From NCBI GenBank assembly GCA_048213135.1, contig PS015010.1, forward strand, positions 186,001 through 250,000: DNA of 64,000 nucleotides, given 5' to 3'. This document shows positions 31,252 through 40,442 of the stretch, piece after piece (the first letter of the stretch is position 1; each line of letters starts with the position of its first letter). The position numbers were made by a program, and so were the translations under genes. The DNA is from Reclinomonas americana ATCC 50394 (taxonomy: Eukaryota > Jakobida > Jakobea > Jakobida). Below the pieces are notes generated by a model, which was given only the letters and a program-made list of their open reading frames with translations, made no database searches and was not told the origin of the DNA.

Positions 31252-33180
31252 TTACTCGGCTTTCGGCTCTTCGTTAGCAGCTTCAGCGGCGCTGTCCAGT
31301 TTGGCTTTGATATCAGCCAGGGCGCTCAGGTCACCCAGTGTTGATTTCTCTACCTTGCTTTGCAGGTTCTTCACCGCTTTCTTGGTTACTTCAGCTTCAG
31401 CTTTCCTTTCTTTCGCAACGGCTTGCTTTTCTTCCTCGATCACTTGTTCCCACAGACGGGTATGACTGAGAACGATGCGTTTGTCGTTACGGTCGAATTC
31501 GATCACCATGAATTGTGCAGTTTCATCGGCAACAATGGTTTTGCCATCTTCTTTTGCCAGGTGACGGGCAGGTGCGAAACCTTCCAGTCCGTAAGGCAGT
31601 TGAACTACGGCGCCTTTGTCATCTTTTTTCACTACGGTACCTTCATGGATGCTGCCTACAGGGAAGGTAGCTTCCAGGGTATTCCATGGGTCTTCTTCGA
31701 TTTGTTTGTGACCGAGTTGCAGTTTGCGGCCGTCTTTGTCGATGTTCATGATCACCACATCGATCTGGTTGCCCACTTTCGTGTACTCGTTCGGGTTATT
31801 GAAACGTTTCAGCCAACTCAGGTCGCTGATGTGGATCATACCGCCGATACCGGTAGTCAGTTCCACGAACACGCCGTAAGGAGTGATGTTTTTCACAACG
31901 CCGGTATGTTTGCTGCCTTCAGGGAAAGTGGTTTCAATAGAGCTCCATGGGTCTTCAGTCATTTGTTTGATAGACAGACTCATTTTGCGGGTTTCTTTAT
32001 CCAGGGTAACCACTTTAGCTTCGTGTTCGTCGCCCAGTTTAAAGAATTCTTTTGCATTGATAGGGGTATTAGCCCAGGTAATTTCACTTACGTGTACCAG
32101 GCCTTCAACACCAGGCATGATTTCGAGGAAAGCGCCGTAGTCTTCAATGTTAACTACTTTACCTTTCACGATTTCACCTTCTTTCAGGTTCTCGGTGAGG
32201 GTATCCCATGGGTGAGGGGTCAGTTGTTTCAGACCCAGGCTGATACGTTTCTTATCGTCATCGAAATCCAGTACCACCACGTTCAGTTTCTGATCCATTT
32301 TCAGGACTTCAGAAGGATGGTTGATACGGCCCCATGAGATATCAGTGATGTACAGCAGACCATCTAAGCCGCCCAGGTCAAGGAACGCACCGAAATCGGT
32401 GATGTTCTTGATGGTGCCTTCGAGTACCTGGCCTTTTTCCAGTTTACCCATGATCTCAGCCCTTTGAGCTTCGATATCGCTTTCGATGAGAGCTTTATGC
32501 GATACAACGGCGTTCTTAATGGCTTCGTTGATCTTAACCACTTTGAATTCCATTGTTTTACCAACAAACTGATCGTAGTCGGTAACGGGCTTAACGTCAA
32601 TCTGAGAACCCGGCAGGAAGGTTTCCATACCGAATACGTCAACGATAAGACCACCTTTGGTTTTGCTGGTAACCTGGCCGGTAACGATCTCACCGGTGCG
32701 GTGTACTTCCACAATGCGTTCCCACGCCCTGGTGGTACGTGCGCTCTTGCGGCTCAGGTGAAGATTGCCTTCCCTGTCTTCTTTCTCCACTACCATTACT
32801 TCGATCACATCACCTACTTTAACGCCACCGGGAATGTCCCTGAATTCGTTAAGAGAGATAAGACCGTCGCTTTTGAAACCGATATTCACAACAGCGTCGG
32901 TTTTGGTCAGTGATTCAACAGTTGCCTGGATCATCTCACCATCAGTGATCTGTTTGAAAGTACCGTCGTAAACAGAATCATACTTTGCTTTTTCATCAGC
33001 GGAGTAGCTGGTTACATTACGTTTGTCAACGCTCCAGTCGAAATCGTCGTGAGCGGTAGCCACTGTTTCAGCAACAGGAGCCTGTACAGGAACATTTGTT
33101 GTCGCAGTAGTTTCAGCGGCATCAGCTGCTGACCCTTCCTGTGCGTCTGCGTTTAGTTGCTTAATATTGTTAAAAGACAT
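31252..33180 (-). CDS. rpsA: 30S ribosomal protein S1
   Basis: The 642-residue product has an acidic, Ala/Thr-rich N-terminal tail (~1-70) followed by six S1 RNA-binding domains between ~78 and ~595. Each shows the Gly-x-Val-x-x-Ile-x-x-Phe/Tyr-Gly-Ala/Val-Phe pattern (for example Ile-Thr-Asp-Phe-Gly-Ala-Phe-Leu-Asp and Ile-Glu-Asp-Tyr-Gly-Ala-Phe-Leu-Glu). A charged coiled tail closes it. S1 binds mRNA upstream of starts, which matters in a phylum without Shine-Dalgarno sites. It is a single-gene unit with a -7 box, a small leader hairpin and a terminator. Confidence 0.97.
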   Translation of the reverse strand: MSFNNIKQLNADAQEGSAADAAETTATTNVPVQAPVAETVATAHDDFDWSVDKRNVTSYSADEKAKYDSVYDGTFKQITDGEMIQATVESLTKTDAVVNIGFKSDGLISLNEFRDIPGGVKVGDVIEVMVVEKEDREGNLHLSRKSARTTRAWERIVEVHRTGEIVTGQVTSKTKGGLIVDVFGMETFLPGSQIDVKPVTDYDQFVGKTMEFKVVKINEAIKNAVVSHKALIESDIEAQRAEIMGKLEKGQVLEGTIKNITDFGAFLDLGGLDGLLYITDISWGRINHPSEVLKMDQKLNVVVLDFDDDKKRISLGLKQLTPHPWDTLTENLKEGEIVKGKVVNIEDYGAFLEIMPGVEGLVHVSEITWANTPINAKEFFKLGDEHEAKVVTLDKETRKMSLSIKQMTEDPWSSIETTFPEGSKHTGVVKNITPYGVFVELTTGIGGMIHISDLSWLKRFNNPNEYTKVGNQIDVVIMNIDKDGRKLQLGHKQIEEDPWNTLEATFPVGSIHEGTVVKKDDKGAVVQLPYGLEGFAPARHLAKEDGKTIVADETAQFMVIEFDRNDKRIVLSHTRLWEQVIEEEKQAVAKERKAEAEVTKKAVKNLQSKVEKSTLGDLSALADIKAKLDSAAEAANEEPKAE

Positions 33181-33187
33181 AAAATTA

Positions 33188-33208
33188 TCCCGTGTTTTTT
33201 GAACGGGA
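33188..33208 (-). promoter_or_regulatory. 5'-leader hairpin of rpsA
   Basis: Arms 33188-33193 and 33203-33208 (TCCCGT / ACGGGA) form a 6-bp stem with a 9-base loop just before the ATG, near the predicted transcript 5' end. It could affect S1 synthesis; no family match is claimed. Confidence 0.35.
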
Positions 33209-33211
33209 CGG

Positions 33212-33219
33212 CAAAGTTA
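33212..33219 (-). promoter_or_regulatory. -7 box of rpsA
   Basis: On the minus strand TAACTTTG matches TAnnTTTG, 31 bp before the rpsA start. No clear -33 element was seen. Confidence 0.55.
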
Positions 33220-33327
33220 CGGCAAAATCGGGGATTGGAATGTTAAAAGCCCAGATTTTTCAAGGCTTTCAGCGGATTCTGACTTACCTGTTTAGGCCAG
33301 GTATAAGAAAATTTAAAGTACTGGTTG

Positions 33328-34038
33328 TCAGCTTTTTGATGAAGATTCAATCTTACTGATAAAACTGCTGATCTCAAAAGCCAGCCGTTCCGTGTCGGTT
33401 TTTTCGATGGGATGGGCAGTCTGCGGCAGTACAGAGAGCCCTGCCTTGGGCAGCTTCCGGAAAACGGCAAGTGTCTCTTCCAGGCTTACCATCTTATCCC
33501 TGTCGCCCAGCATCAGCAGGCAGGGAATATCAATGCCGGCATAATCTTCTTCCTTCAGCGGGTTGTTATCGCCCATGTCACGGAGCATGGCTGCGGTCAT
33601 TTCCAGCAACTTTTTCCAGTCGCGGGGTTGATGCCTGGTCCGGAGGGCAGCGGCAAAATCAGGCAGCTTTTCTTCAATCTTACCTGGATTAAGCATCGCC
33701 GTTTCTTTTACCGCGGTTTCAGGATTCCACTGAAACTTGGTGGCAAGCGTTATAATGCCTTTAATCCTTCCCGGGAAGGAGTGGGCCAGTTTCAGCGCGG
33801 CATAACCACCCATACTGTACCCGAATATATAAATGTCCCCTGCTTCTGTATTGTTGCTGAGCCATGCTGAAATATCTTCCGCGAAACCGGCAATGGAAAA
33901 AGCATTCTCTCTTACCGGGGAGCCTCCGTGACCATTGAAATTGAGGCTGTGTACCTGGTAGTTCCTGCTCATGACCTGTTGTAAAGGCTCCAGCTGATCT
34001 TTGGCGCCAATGGCCCCGTGAAGAAGTAAGAGATGTTG
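33328..34038 (-). CDS. Alpha/beta hydrolase
   Basis: The gene starts at the ATG at 34039-34041, giving about 236 residues. The fold opens with Leu-Leu-Leu-Leu-His-Gly (oxyanion loop). The nucleophile elbow Gly-Tyr-Ser-Met-Gly-Gly lies near residue 75, the acid in Leu-Gly-Asp-Arg-Asp near 188 and the His in Thr-Ala-His-Pro-Ile near 215. The Ser-Asp-His triad is therefore complete. The substrate is unknown. A longer in-frame start at 34131 adds a segment that does not look conserved. No signal peptide is present. Confidence 0.85.
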   Translation of the reverse strand, partial: QHLLLLHGAIGAKDQLEPLQQVMSRNYQVHSLNFNGHGGSPVRENAFSIAGFAEDISAWLSNNTEAGDIYIFGYSMGGYAALKLAHSFPGRIKGIITLATKFQWNPETAVKETAMLNPGKIEEKLPDFAAALRTRHQPRDWKKLLEMTAAMLRDMGDNNPLKEEDYAGIDIPCLLMLGDRDKMVSLEETLAVFRKLPKAGLSVLPQTAHPIEKTDTERLAFEISSFISKIESSSKS

Positions 34039-34232
34039 CATGAAGTAAAGATAACAGAACGTGCCGGTTTTTTGCAAGCCTGCATTCATCGGTAGTACTT
34101 CAGTTGGAAAACAGAAAAGCCATCCCACCAAGCCGCTAAAGCTGCAAAGGGTTGCCAGGTAGAATATATTTAGTGTTCTTCGTGTTTTTGTGGGGTATAT
34201 TGAAAGTGAGACACTATCCGTCCATTAATACA

Positions 34233-34260
34233 AAAGGCCCCGGTTTAAACCGGGGCCTTT
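34233..34260. terminator. Bidirectional terminator
   Basis: The 28 bases form one perfect palindrome (14-bp arms, centre TTTAAA) that ends in T runs on both strands. It follows the leftward adhesin gene by 24 bp. Confidence 0.8.
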
Positions 34261-34283
34261 CTATGTAAGAGAAATCACTCAGC

Positions 34284-37200
34284 TTATTGAATAACTACTC
34301 TTCCTACTGCGAGACGGTTACCGTTCAGGTCACCAAGTTCAACCCAGTAGATGCCTTTTCCGAATTTGCTCATGTCAACATCCATACGTGCGTAAGGAGC
34401 AGTGATGGTGTTCTGTTGAACAAGCACCCTTTGTCCTGCGGAGTTATAGATGGTCAAACCACGAACCAGTGTGTTAGCATTTACACTGTAGTACCTAACC
34501 TGGAACCTGCCAGTATTGGGGTTCGGATAGATGAACAGTTTAGTGTTAACTGAATCGGAGATCAGTACAGAGTTAGAAACATTGGTACATCCGTTAACGT
34601 CTGTTACCAGTAAGGTGTACAAGCCCAGGGCGTCTACATCAACCAGCAGGCTGGAAGCGGTAGCACCAGAAACAACTACTCCATTCCTTCTCCAGGTGTA
34701 AGTAGCGGCAGCGTTAGGTGTTACACTTGAGCTGATGGTTGTAGTCAGACCCGGGAACAACTTGGTGTAAGGCGCTGCTGAGATCACGATTGTTGGCAGC
34801 GGGTTCACCCTTAACCTTACGATCTGCGAGTTAACGCCAGGGCAAGGTGTAGTTGTGATAGAATCTTTGTACAGGTAATTGTTCATAGAAACCGGAGGTG
34901 CAGTAATGGTCAGTGTTCCGGTGGTAGCACCACTGTAAACACCACCATTAGTTACATCAGTCCAGCTGTTACCGTTGTTGGTGCTTACGCGCCAGTGGTG
35001 AGACGGAGCTGTACCACTTACAACAGTTGTGAATGTAGCCACTTTATCAGTACATACTGTAACATCAACCGGCTGGGTAGTGATAGCCAGCGGCGTGTTT
35101 ACAGTGATCGGTACAGTGCGTACAGGTGAAGTACAAGTACCGTTAGCTACAGTTACAGAGTAAGTAGTAGAAACAGTAGGACTTGCATACACGGTGGTAG
35201 CAGGAGTACCGGCAATGTAAGGAGTAGTACCGGCAGGGTTAGTGTACAGACCGGTTGCAGGGCTCCAGATACCGCCTGAAGGCAAGCCGTAAGTGAAGTT
35301 CAGTGACCAGTTGTTCAGTGTACCTGCGTCAGCAGCACCACCATCGTATACAGCCAGGGTCCAGGGACCGTTGATGGCAGTACCGGTTGGTAAGTAAGTG
35401 CCGCCGAAGTTGGCGTGAGTCGGAGTAAAGCCTGTAGGACCGCTTGGGAAACCAGGAACTTCAGTTGCAGGCGTAACACCGTCAGGCCTGAATTGACTGT
35501 TCCATGGGTTGGCACCGGCGCCCAGGGTAGCAGTAGCTGTGTTGTTGAACCTTGTGTTCGTAAATCCTGTAGTGGCTGAAGCACCGCCGGTTGCCGACAG
35601 GTAGTAAGCCAGGTTCAGGATATTGTTGTTCGGCGTTTTCAACACCGCTACGATGTCACCACACCAGGTATGGGTGATGTTCAGCGTTACTTCAATAGCC
35701 GAGATAGTAGCACCTGCAGGAACACCAGCAACGTTGATCACGCTGTTGATACCTGTAGGGTCATTATCAGGAATAGGCTGAGAAGTGTTGTTGGTCAGTG
35801 AAACATTCACCGGAGCCAGAGACGATGTGATGGTCAGCGGCTGAACGGTACCCAGACAGATAGTGGCAGAAGCCGGGCTTACTGTTGGGGCCGGTGGTGT
35901 GTAATTCACAACTACTGTTCCGGTACCTACGCAACCTGTGGTTGGGTTGGTTGCAGAAACAGTATAAGTAGTATTTACTGTTGGAGCAGCATATACTGTT
36001 GGAGTTGGCGTACCAGCTACATAAGGAGTAGTACCGGTTGCATTGGTATACAAACCAGTAGCAGGGCTCCAGATGAAGTTACCGCCTGTTGGGCTGCTGG
36101 CAGTCAGCTGTGTTGCATTGATACCGGCAACACCACCGCAAACAGGACCTGCAGGGCTGATGGTAATAACCGGCAGCGGGTTAACAGTCAGGATGCCTCC
36201 GAGAGAGTTAGCTGAAGGAGGACATGTGCCGCTAACAACGATGCGGTAGCGCCAGCCGTTCATTGCAGAAGTAACAGGGTTGATGGTGAGGGTAGTAGTG
36301 GTTTCACCAGAGTATGGTGCGCCACTTACGTTGGTCCAGGGACCGCCTGCACCTGCAGTGCTCACCTGCCATTGGTAAGTGATACCTGCGCCTGAACCGG
36401 TTGCAGTGAAGGTAGCTGTTGCACCAGCACAAACTGTAGTGTTGCTCGGTTGAGCAGTTACAGCCGGTAACTGGTTAACATTGATAGTGATCTGAGCTGT
36501 AGTCTGACATCCGCTTGGTGCAGTGGCCAGTACCTGGTAGGTAGTGGTTTGCATTGGAGAAGCCGCTACAGGGTTGGTTGTGGTAGAGCTCAGTCCGGCT
36601 GCTGGAGACCATACATAAGTATAACCTACAGGAGCGGCGGAAGGAGCAGTGAAAGTGATGTTCCAGCCAGAGATTGTACCGGCATCACCACCTACGTCAT
36701 CCACTGCGAACAGTTTCCAGGTACCGTTGAAGTTACCTGTGAACATAGACAGGGCCGGAGTGGCCTGTGTAACTGAACCAGGACCTGGAGCAACCCAGGT
36801 ATCAGGTGTAGTTACGTTGGATGGTTTATATGTACCGGCAGGCGCAGCAGCGGCAGTCATAGCTGTTGGAGCCGCGTCGTCGAATACATAGTTAACGTTG
36901 GAGATAGCACCTGTACCGCCAACATCAGACATGATCACCACGTTGGTGCCAGTCGGAGATTGCAGCAGGATGTCCACGTCAACAGGGAAGGTATGCGTGA
37001 ATCCGTTGATCGCTACTGATTTCACCGTTACGCCAGAAGTAGGCAGACCGGAAACAACCAGGTTAGACGGATAAGGGTTCGCGATACCGCTCGTTGTTGG
37101 AGCAGCAGGAATTTCCACAGTACCAGCAGCAGTGAATGTAGTCACTGAAGGACCATTGGTAGCGGTCAGCAATTTAGGATTGCCGGCGCAGAGCGGACCT

Positions 37201-39752
37201 GTAGGGTCATCAACAATAGTCATTGGTGGCATTGGAGTAGCACTTACAGTGATGGTTGGAGTACCACTGTTTCCTGTACCTACGCAACCGGCAGCACTTA
37301 CTACAGAAGTCAGTGCGTAAGTTGTAGTTACGGCAGGTGTAACAGGAATGCTTGTACCGCTCACATAGTTGCTCACTACGATAGGAGCACCTGCAGGAGC
37401 AGTAGGTGTAATGGTAACAGTGTAAGGAGACAGACCACCGGTGATGTCCACTTTCAGGTTAGCAGTACTACCTGTACAAGTGGTTGGAGGAGCTCCAGGA
37501 ACTGTTGTGTTGTACACTACGTCGTCGATACCGATATAGTCTGAGTTGTTACCCAGCGGACCGCCACCTTCAACAAAGTACCTGAAGGCGATACGGCCAG
37601 AAACACCACCAGCTGGTAAACCAGAGAGGGTGATAGAGAACTGGGTCCACGCAGTCGGGTAGCCTGAAGTAGTGTAGGTTGGGTTAATATCCAGCAGCAA
37701 TGTAGTGAAGTCACCAACACTGGTGTTGGAAGCACCCGCATTCACACTGGCGCCATTGGTACTCATACGTACCTGCAGACGGTCAGGGAATGTACCGGTA
37801 GTGGTACGGGTGTAGAAAGTAATCCTGTCGCCATTCCTCATGGTCACATTCGGTGCGAACAGCCAGTTGCTGATCGTGTTCAAACCGGTCGTGTTGTTGA
37901 AGTTGGTAGCGATATAACCTGCGGGTGTATTAGCAGGGAATACTGCGGTGTTACCCTGGAACCAGTTGGTCAGACCAACGGGGCTGCTCAGGTTCTGCTG
38001 TGCCCAGCCGGCAGGCAGCGGAATCGCAGTAGTAAATGTTTCGTTGTACAGGGTGGTTGGTACTGGAGGCAGTAATACCTGGCTCAGTACAGCAGCCGTA
38101 GAACCTGTAGTTACATTGATGGTGCCAGTGCCGCTGTTGTTAGGGCTGGTACAACCATCGAGACCAGTAACAGAAACCAGTGTGTAAGTAGTATTCGCTG
38201 TTGGTGTAACAGGAATGTTTGCACCACTGGTGTAGTTATTTACAGTTACGTTACCGCCTGGTGCGGCATTGTACACAACTGTGTAAGGACCAACACCACC
38301 GGTGATATTCACCCTGATGTTACCGGAAGCACCGGAACAAACAGTTGGTGTTGAAGTTGAATTGTAGGCGATATCATCGATACCGATGAAATCAGAGTTG
38401 GTACCCAGTAAACCAGCATTCTCAACAAAATAGCGGAAAGCCATTCTGCCTTGTACACCGGTAGTACCTACGCCTGAAACCGTAACGGTGAACTGGGTCC
38501 ATGAGGTTGGATAACCAGTTGAAGTATAGGTTGGGTTGATATCCAGCAGCAGGTTGGTGAAGTCGCCTAAACCAGCCGATCCTGTTCCAACGTTCGTACT
38601 TGTACCATTGGTACTCATACGTACCTGGAGACGATCAGGGAATGTACCATCAGTGGTACGTGTCCAGAAAGTGAACTGGTCACCGTCCCTTAACGTAATC
38701 GCCGGGGAAATCAGCCAGTTGCTGATGGTACCGGCAGTAGCTACGTTATTGAAGTTGGCAGAGATAAACCCTGAACCGGAATGAGAAGGGAATACACCTA
38801 AAGGTCCACCCTGTGTCCAGCCTGTCGCGCCAACAGGAGAACTGTTATTGGTGGTGGTCCAGCCTGCAGGAGCAGGAGGATAAGTACCTTCCATGCCATC
38901 ACTGATCAGCTGGTTAGGTACAGAAAGAACTGCGGATGTAATAGCAACGCAAGGGGGAGCTGCTACGATTGAGTAATCCACGGTGAAAGGAAAATCTACG
39001 GCAACAGGAGAAGCCGCAGGACCTTGTCCGGGATCAGTCAGCGCAGCCCATGTACCTGCAAGCGACTGGATAGCGTTGTAACCTGGTAAGGTACGTACGC
39101 CAACTGGTGTGCTTGGAGGAGTGAAGTTGGAAGCGCCGGCAGTTACGGTACCGGTCTGGTATTCCAGCCAGTAAACGCCGGGTCCCAGGGTTACGCTCAC
39201 GTTAGCTTCGATCTTCCAGATTTTCCTGGTAGTACCGGGAGCCGTGGCGGGAGTAACTACAGTGTTGAAGTTACGATACATCAGCGCATCGGAAGATGCG
39301 GAGAAACGGTTGGTTGTCAGATCACCGAACACGATGGTAGTCGGACCTAAAGAAGGGTTACCCCTGTGGATCCTGATCCGCACATCATTGAACGGAGAAG
39401 TAGAACCGGTTGAGCCTGTAGAGTAGGCATACACAGTGATTTTGGAGATGTTCCAGCCCTGGCCTCCAGGTACTGTAAAATCATCTGCCACAGAGTTGTT
39501 GTTGGCAACCTGTGCACCAAAACCAGCAGTTGTGTTGGCAACCGTGGTGTTACCCGTGGGGTTCTGACACTCACTCCACGTGTAACCTGTAGGAGAAACT
39601 ACTCCGCTTACGGTAGTTGTACCCGTACTCAGCGTCCCGTTGACATAGGGCTGAGCGCTGATCTTCATGACCGAGAAGGCCATCAGAACAAACACCGGGA
39701 ACATCTTACCAAAGAACAGCTTCAACCCAGATAAGGTAGTTGTTTTTTGCAT
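34284..39752 (-). CDS. Giant secreted adhesin-like protein with T9SS type A sorting domain
   Basis: The 1822-residue product has a long signal peptide (~1-33). Two closely related choice-of-anchor J/MAM-like modules lie at ~285-470 and ~573-750, each followed by a Pro/Thr-rich strand segment. A proprotein-convertase P domain follows (~895-1040), then Ig-like repeats (~1070-1300), a second P domain (~1320-1490), and more Ig-like repeats. The type A sorting domain starts near 1740 with Ile-Tyr-Pro-Asn-Pro-Asn-Thr-Gly. No protease triad was seen, so the P domains are not attached to a peptidase here. It is probably a surface or secreted adhesin. Thr, Gly and Pro are very frequent. Confidence 0.88.
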   Translation of the reverse strand: MQKTTTLSGLKLFFGKMFPVFVLMAFSVMKISAQPYVNGTLSTGTTTVSGVVSPTGYTWSECQNPTGNTTVANTTAGFGAQVANNNSVADDFTVPGGQGWNISKITVYAYSTGSTGSTSPFNDVRIRIHRGNPSLGPTTIVFGDLTTNRFSASSDALMYRNFNTVVTPATAPGTTRKIWKIEANVSVTLGPGVYWLEYQTGTVTAGASNFTPPSTPVGVRTLPGYNAIQSLAGTWAALTDPGQGPAASPVAVDFPFTVDYSIVAAPPCVAITSAVLSVPNQLISDGMEGTYPPAPAGWTTTNNSSPVGATGWTQGGPLGVFPSHSGSGFISANFNNVATAGTISNWLISPAITLRDGDQFTFWTRTTDGTFPDRLQVRMSTNGTSTNVGTGSAGLGDFTNLLLDINPTYTSTGYPTSWTQFTVTVSGVGTTGVQGRMAFRYFVENAGLLGTNSDFIGIDDIAYNSTSTPTVCSGASGNIRVNITGGVGPYTVVYNAAPGGNVTVNNYTSGANIPVTPTANTTYTLVSVTGLDGCTSPNNSGTGTINVTTGSTAAVLSQVLLPPVPTTLYNETFTTAIPLPAGWAQQNLSSPVGLTNWFQGNTAVFPANTPAGYIATNFNNTTGLNTISNWLFAPNVTMRNGDRITFYTRTTTGTFPDRLQVRMSTNGASVNAGASNTSVGDFTTLLLDINPTYTTSGYPTAWTQFSITLSGLPAGGVSGRIAFRYFVEGGGPLGNNSDYIGIDDVVYNTTVPGAPPTTCTGSTANLKVDITGGLSPYTVTITPTAPAGAPIVVSNYVSGTSIPVTPAVTTTYALTSVVSAAGCVGTGNSGTPTITVSATPMPPMTIVDDPTGPLCAGNPKLLTATNGPSVTTFTAAGTVEIPAAPTTSGIANPYPSNLVVSGLPTSGVTVKSVAINGFTHTFPVDVDILLQSPTGTNVVIMSDVGGTGAISNVNYVFDDAAPTAMTAAAAPAGTYKPSNVTTPDTWVAPGPGSVTQATPALSMFTGNFNGTWKLFAVDDVGGDAGTISGWNITFTAPSAAPVGYTYVWSPAAGLSSTTTNPVAASPMQTTTYQVLATAPSGCQTTAQITINVNQLPAVTAQPSNTTVCAGATATFTATGSGAGITYQWQVSTAGAGGPWTNVSGAPYSGETTTTLTINPVTSAMNGWRYRIVVSGTCPPSANSLGGILTVNPLPVITISPAGPVCGGVAGINATQLTASSPTGGNFIWSPATGLYTNATGTTPYVAGTPTPTVYAAPTVNTTYTVSATNPTTGCVGTGTVVVNYTPPAPTVSPASATICLGTVQPLTITSSLAPVNVSLTNNTSQPIPDNDPTGINSVINVAGVPAGATISAIEVTLNITHTWCGDIVAVLKTPNNNILNLAYYLSATGGASATTGFTNTRFNNTATATLGAGANPWNSQFRPDGVTPATEVPGFPSGPTGFTPTHANFGGTYLPTGTAINGPWTLAVYDGGAADAGTLNNWSLNFTYGLPSGGIWSPATGLYTNPAGTTPYIAGTPATTVYASPTVSTTYSVTVANGTCTSPVRTVPITVNTPLAITTQPVDVTVCTDKVATFTTVVSGTAPSHHWRVSTNNGNSWTDVTNGGVYSGATTGTLTITAPPVSMNNYLYKDSITTTPCPGVNSQIVRLRVNPLPTIVISAAPYTKLFPGLTTTISSSVTPNAAATYTWRRNGVVVSGATASSLLVDVDALGLYTLLVTDVNGCTNVSNSVLISDSVNTKLFIYPNPNTGRFQVRYYSVNANTLVRGLTIYNSAGQRVLVQQNTITAPYARMDVDMSKFGKGIYWVELGDLNGNRLAVGRVVIQ

Positions 39753-40036
39753 AAAAATGTTTTTAGATTTTTGTTAAAAAGGCAACACATTAAAAGTCGG
39801 CGCAACTTCTAAGGCATTACCTATAATACCAGTATTAAAATTAATAATTTTAACTTAATATTAAACAATTTGATAGTTTTTTTTGGCTAAAGAGCAGTAT
39901 GGGAGTGAATAAGCTATAAATACCCTTGTTTAAAACCGGCTCCCGGAGGGGGAAGCGGCGTCGGCGGTCCGGTATTCAAGGCTGAATCCGGCGCTGAAAT
40001 GTGGATAACTTGGCCCGGCCATTGCTGCCGGACAAC
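39753..40036. other. Intergenic region upstream of the adhesin
   Basis: This AT-rich region must hold the adhesin promoter, but no convincing TAnnTTTG box with a -33 element was found. The stretch 39930-40020 is GC-rich without recognisable structure. Confidence 0.4.
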
Positions 40037-40060
40037 AAAAAACCCTCCGCGGGGGAGGGT
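40037..40060 (-). terminator. Rho-independent terminator of the small exported protein gene
   Basis: A 7-bp GC-rich stem (40042-40048 with 40054-40060) is followed on the minus strand by a six-T run. Confidence 0.8.
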
Positions 40061-40088
40061 GTATAATAGAAAGTATCTTCTTCCTTAA

Positions 40089-40349
40089 TTAGTTCTTTTT
40101 ACCGGCAGCAGCTGGTTTGGTTTTGCGGGCAAAAGTCTTCTGTGCAGGTTTAGTTGCAGCAGCGTTGCTGAACCTTGCGCCGGCAGTGGTGGAAGTAGCT
40201 TCGGTTTGTTGTTTTGCAGATGCTGCAGGTGTAGCTTTTTTAGCAACAACTGATTTAGATTGTGCTGGCACCGCCTGGTCGGCAGCCTGAGCGCATGCAA
40301 CAGAAGCAGATCCAAGTACAATAGCAGAAACGAGTAATAATTTTTTCAT
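40089..40349 (-). CDS. Small exported Ala/Lys-rich protein of unknown function
   Basis: The 86-residue product starts with a good signal peptide (Lys-Lys, then a hydrophobic run to Ala-Cys-Ala-Gln near residue 21). The mature part of ~65 residues is rich in Ala, Lys, Thr and Gln, has no Cys, and is predicted to be unstructured and basic. No family was recognised. It has its own -7 box and a strong terminator, so it is a real transcription unit. A cleaved lipobox is unlikely because Cys19 is followed by Ala-Gln-Ala rather than lying in a Leu-x-x-Cys context. Confidence 0.7.
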   Translation of the reverse strand: MKKLLLVSAIVLGSASVACAQAADQAVPAQSKSVVAKKATPAASAKQQTEATSTTAGARFSNAAATKPAQKTFARKTKPAAAGKKN

Positions 40350-40388
40350 GTTGTAATTTTTTATATGGTAAAAATATATGGCTCTTTA

Positions 40389-40396
40389 CAAATATA
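40389..40396 (-). promoter_or_regulatory. -7 box of the small exported protein gene
   Basis: On the minus strand TATATTTG matches TAnnTTTG, 39 bp before the start codon. No -33 element at the usual distance. Confidence 0.5.
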
Positions 40397-40442
40397 GGGA
40401 CAATTTACTCATTTAGATCATATCAGGGTTATTTTTTCTGCC

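Noticed and set aside
31360-32337. 325-residue rightward ORF
   Set aside because: It is the complement of rpsA and arises from codon bias.
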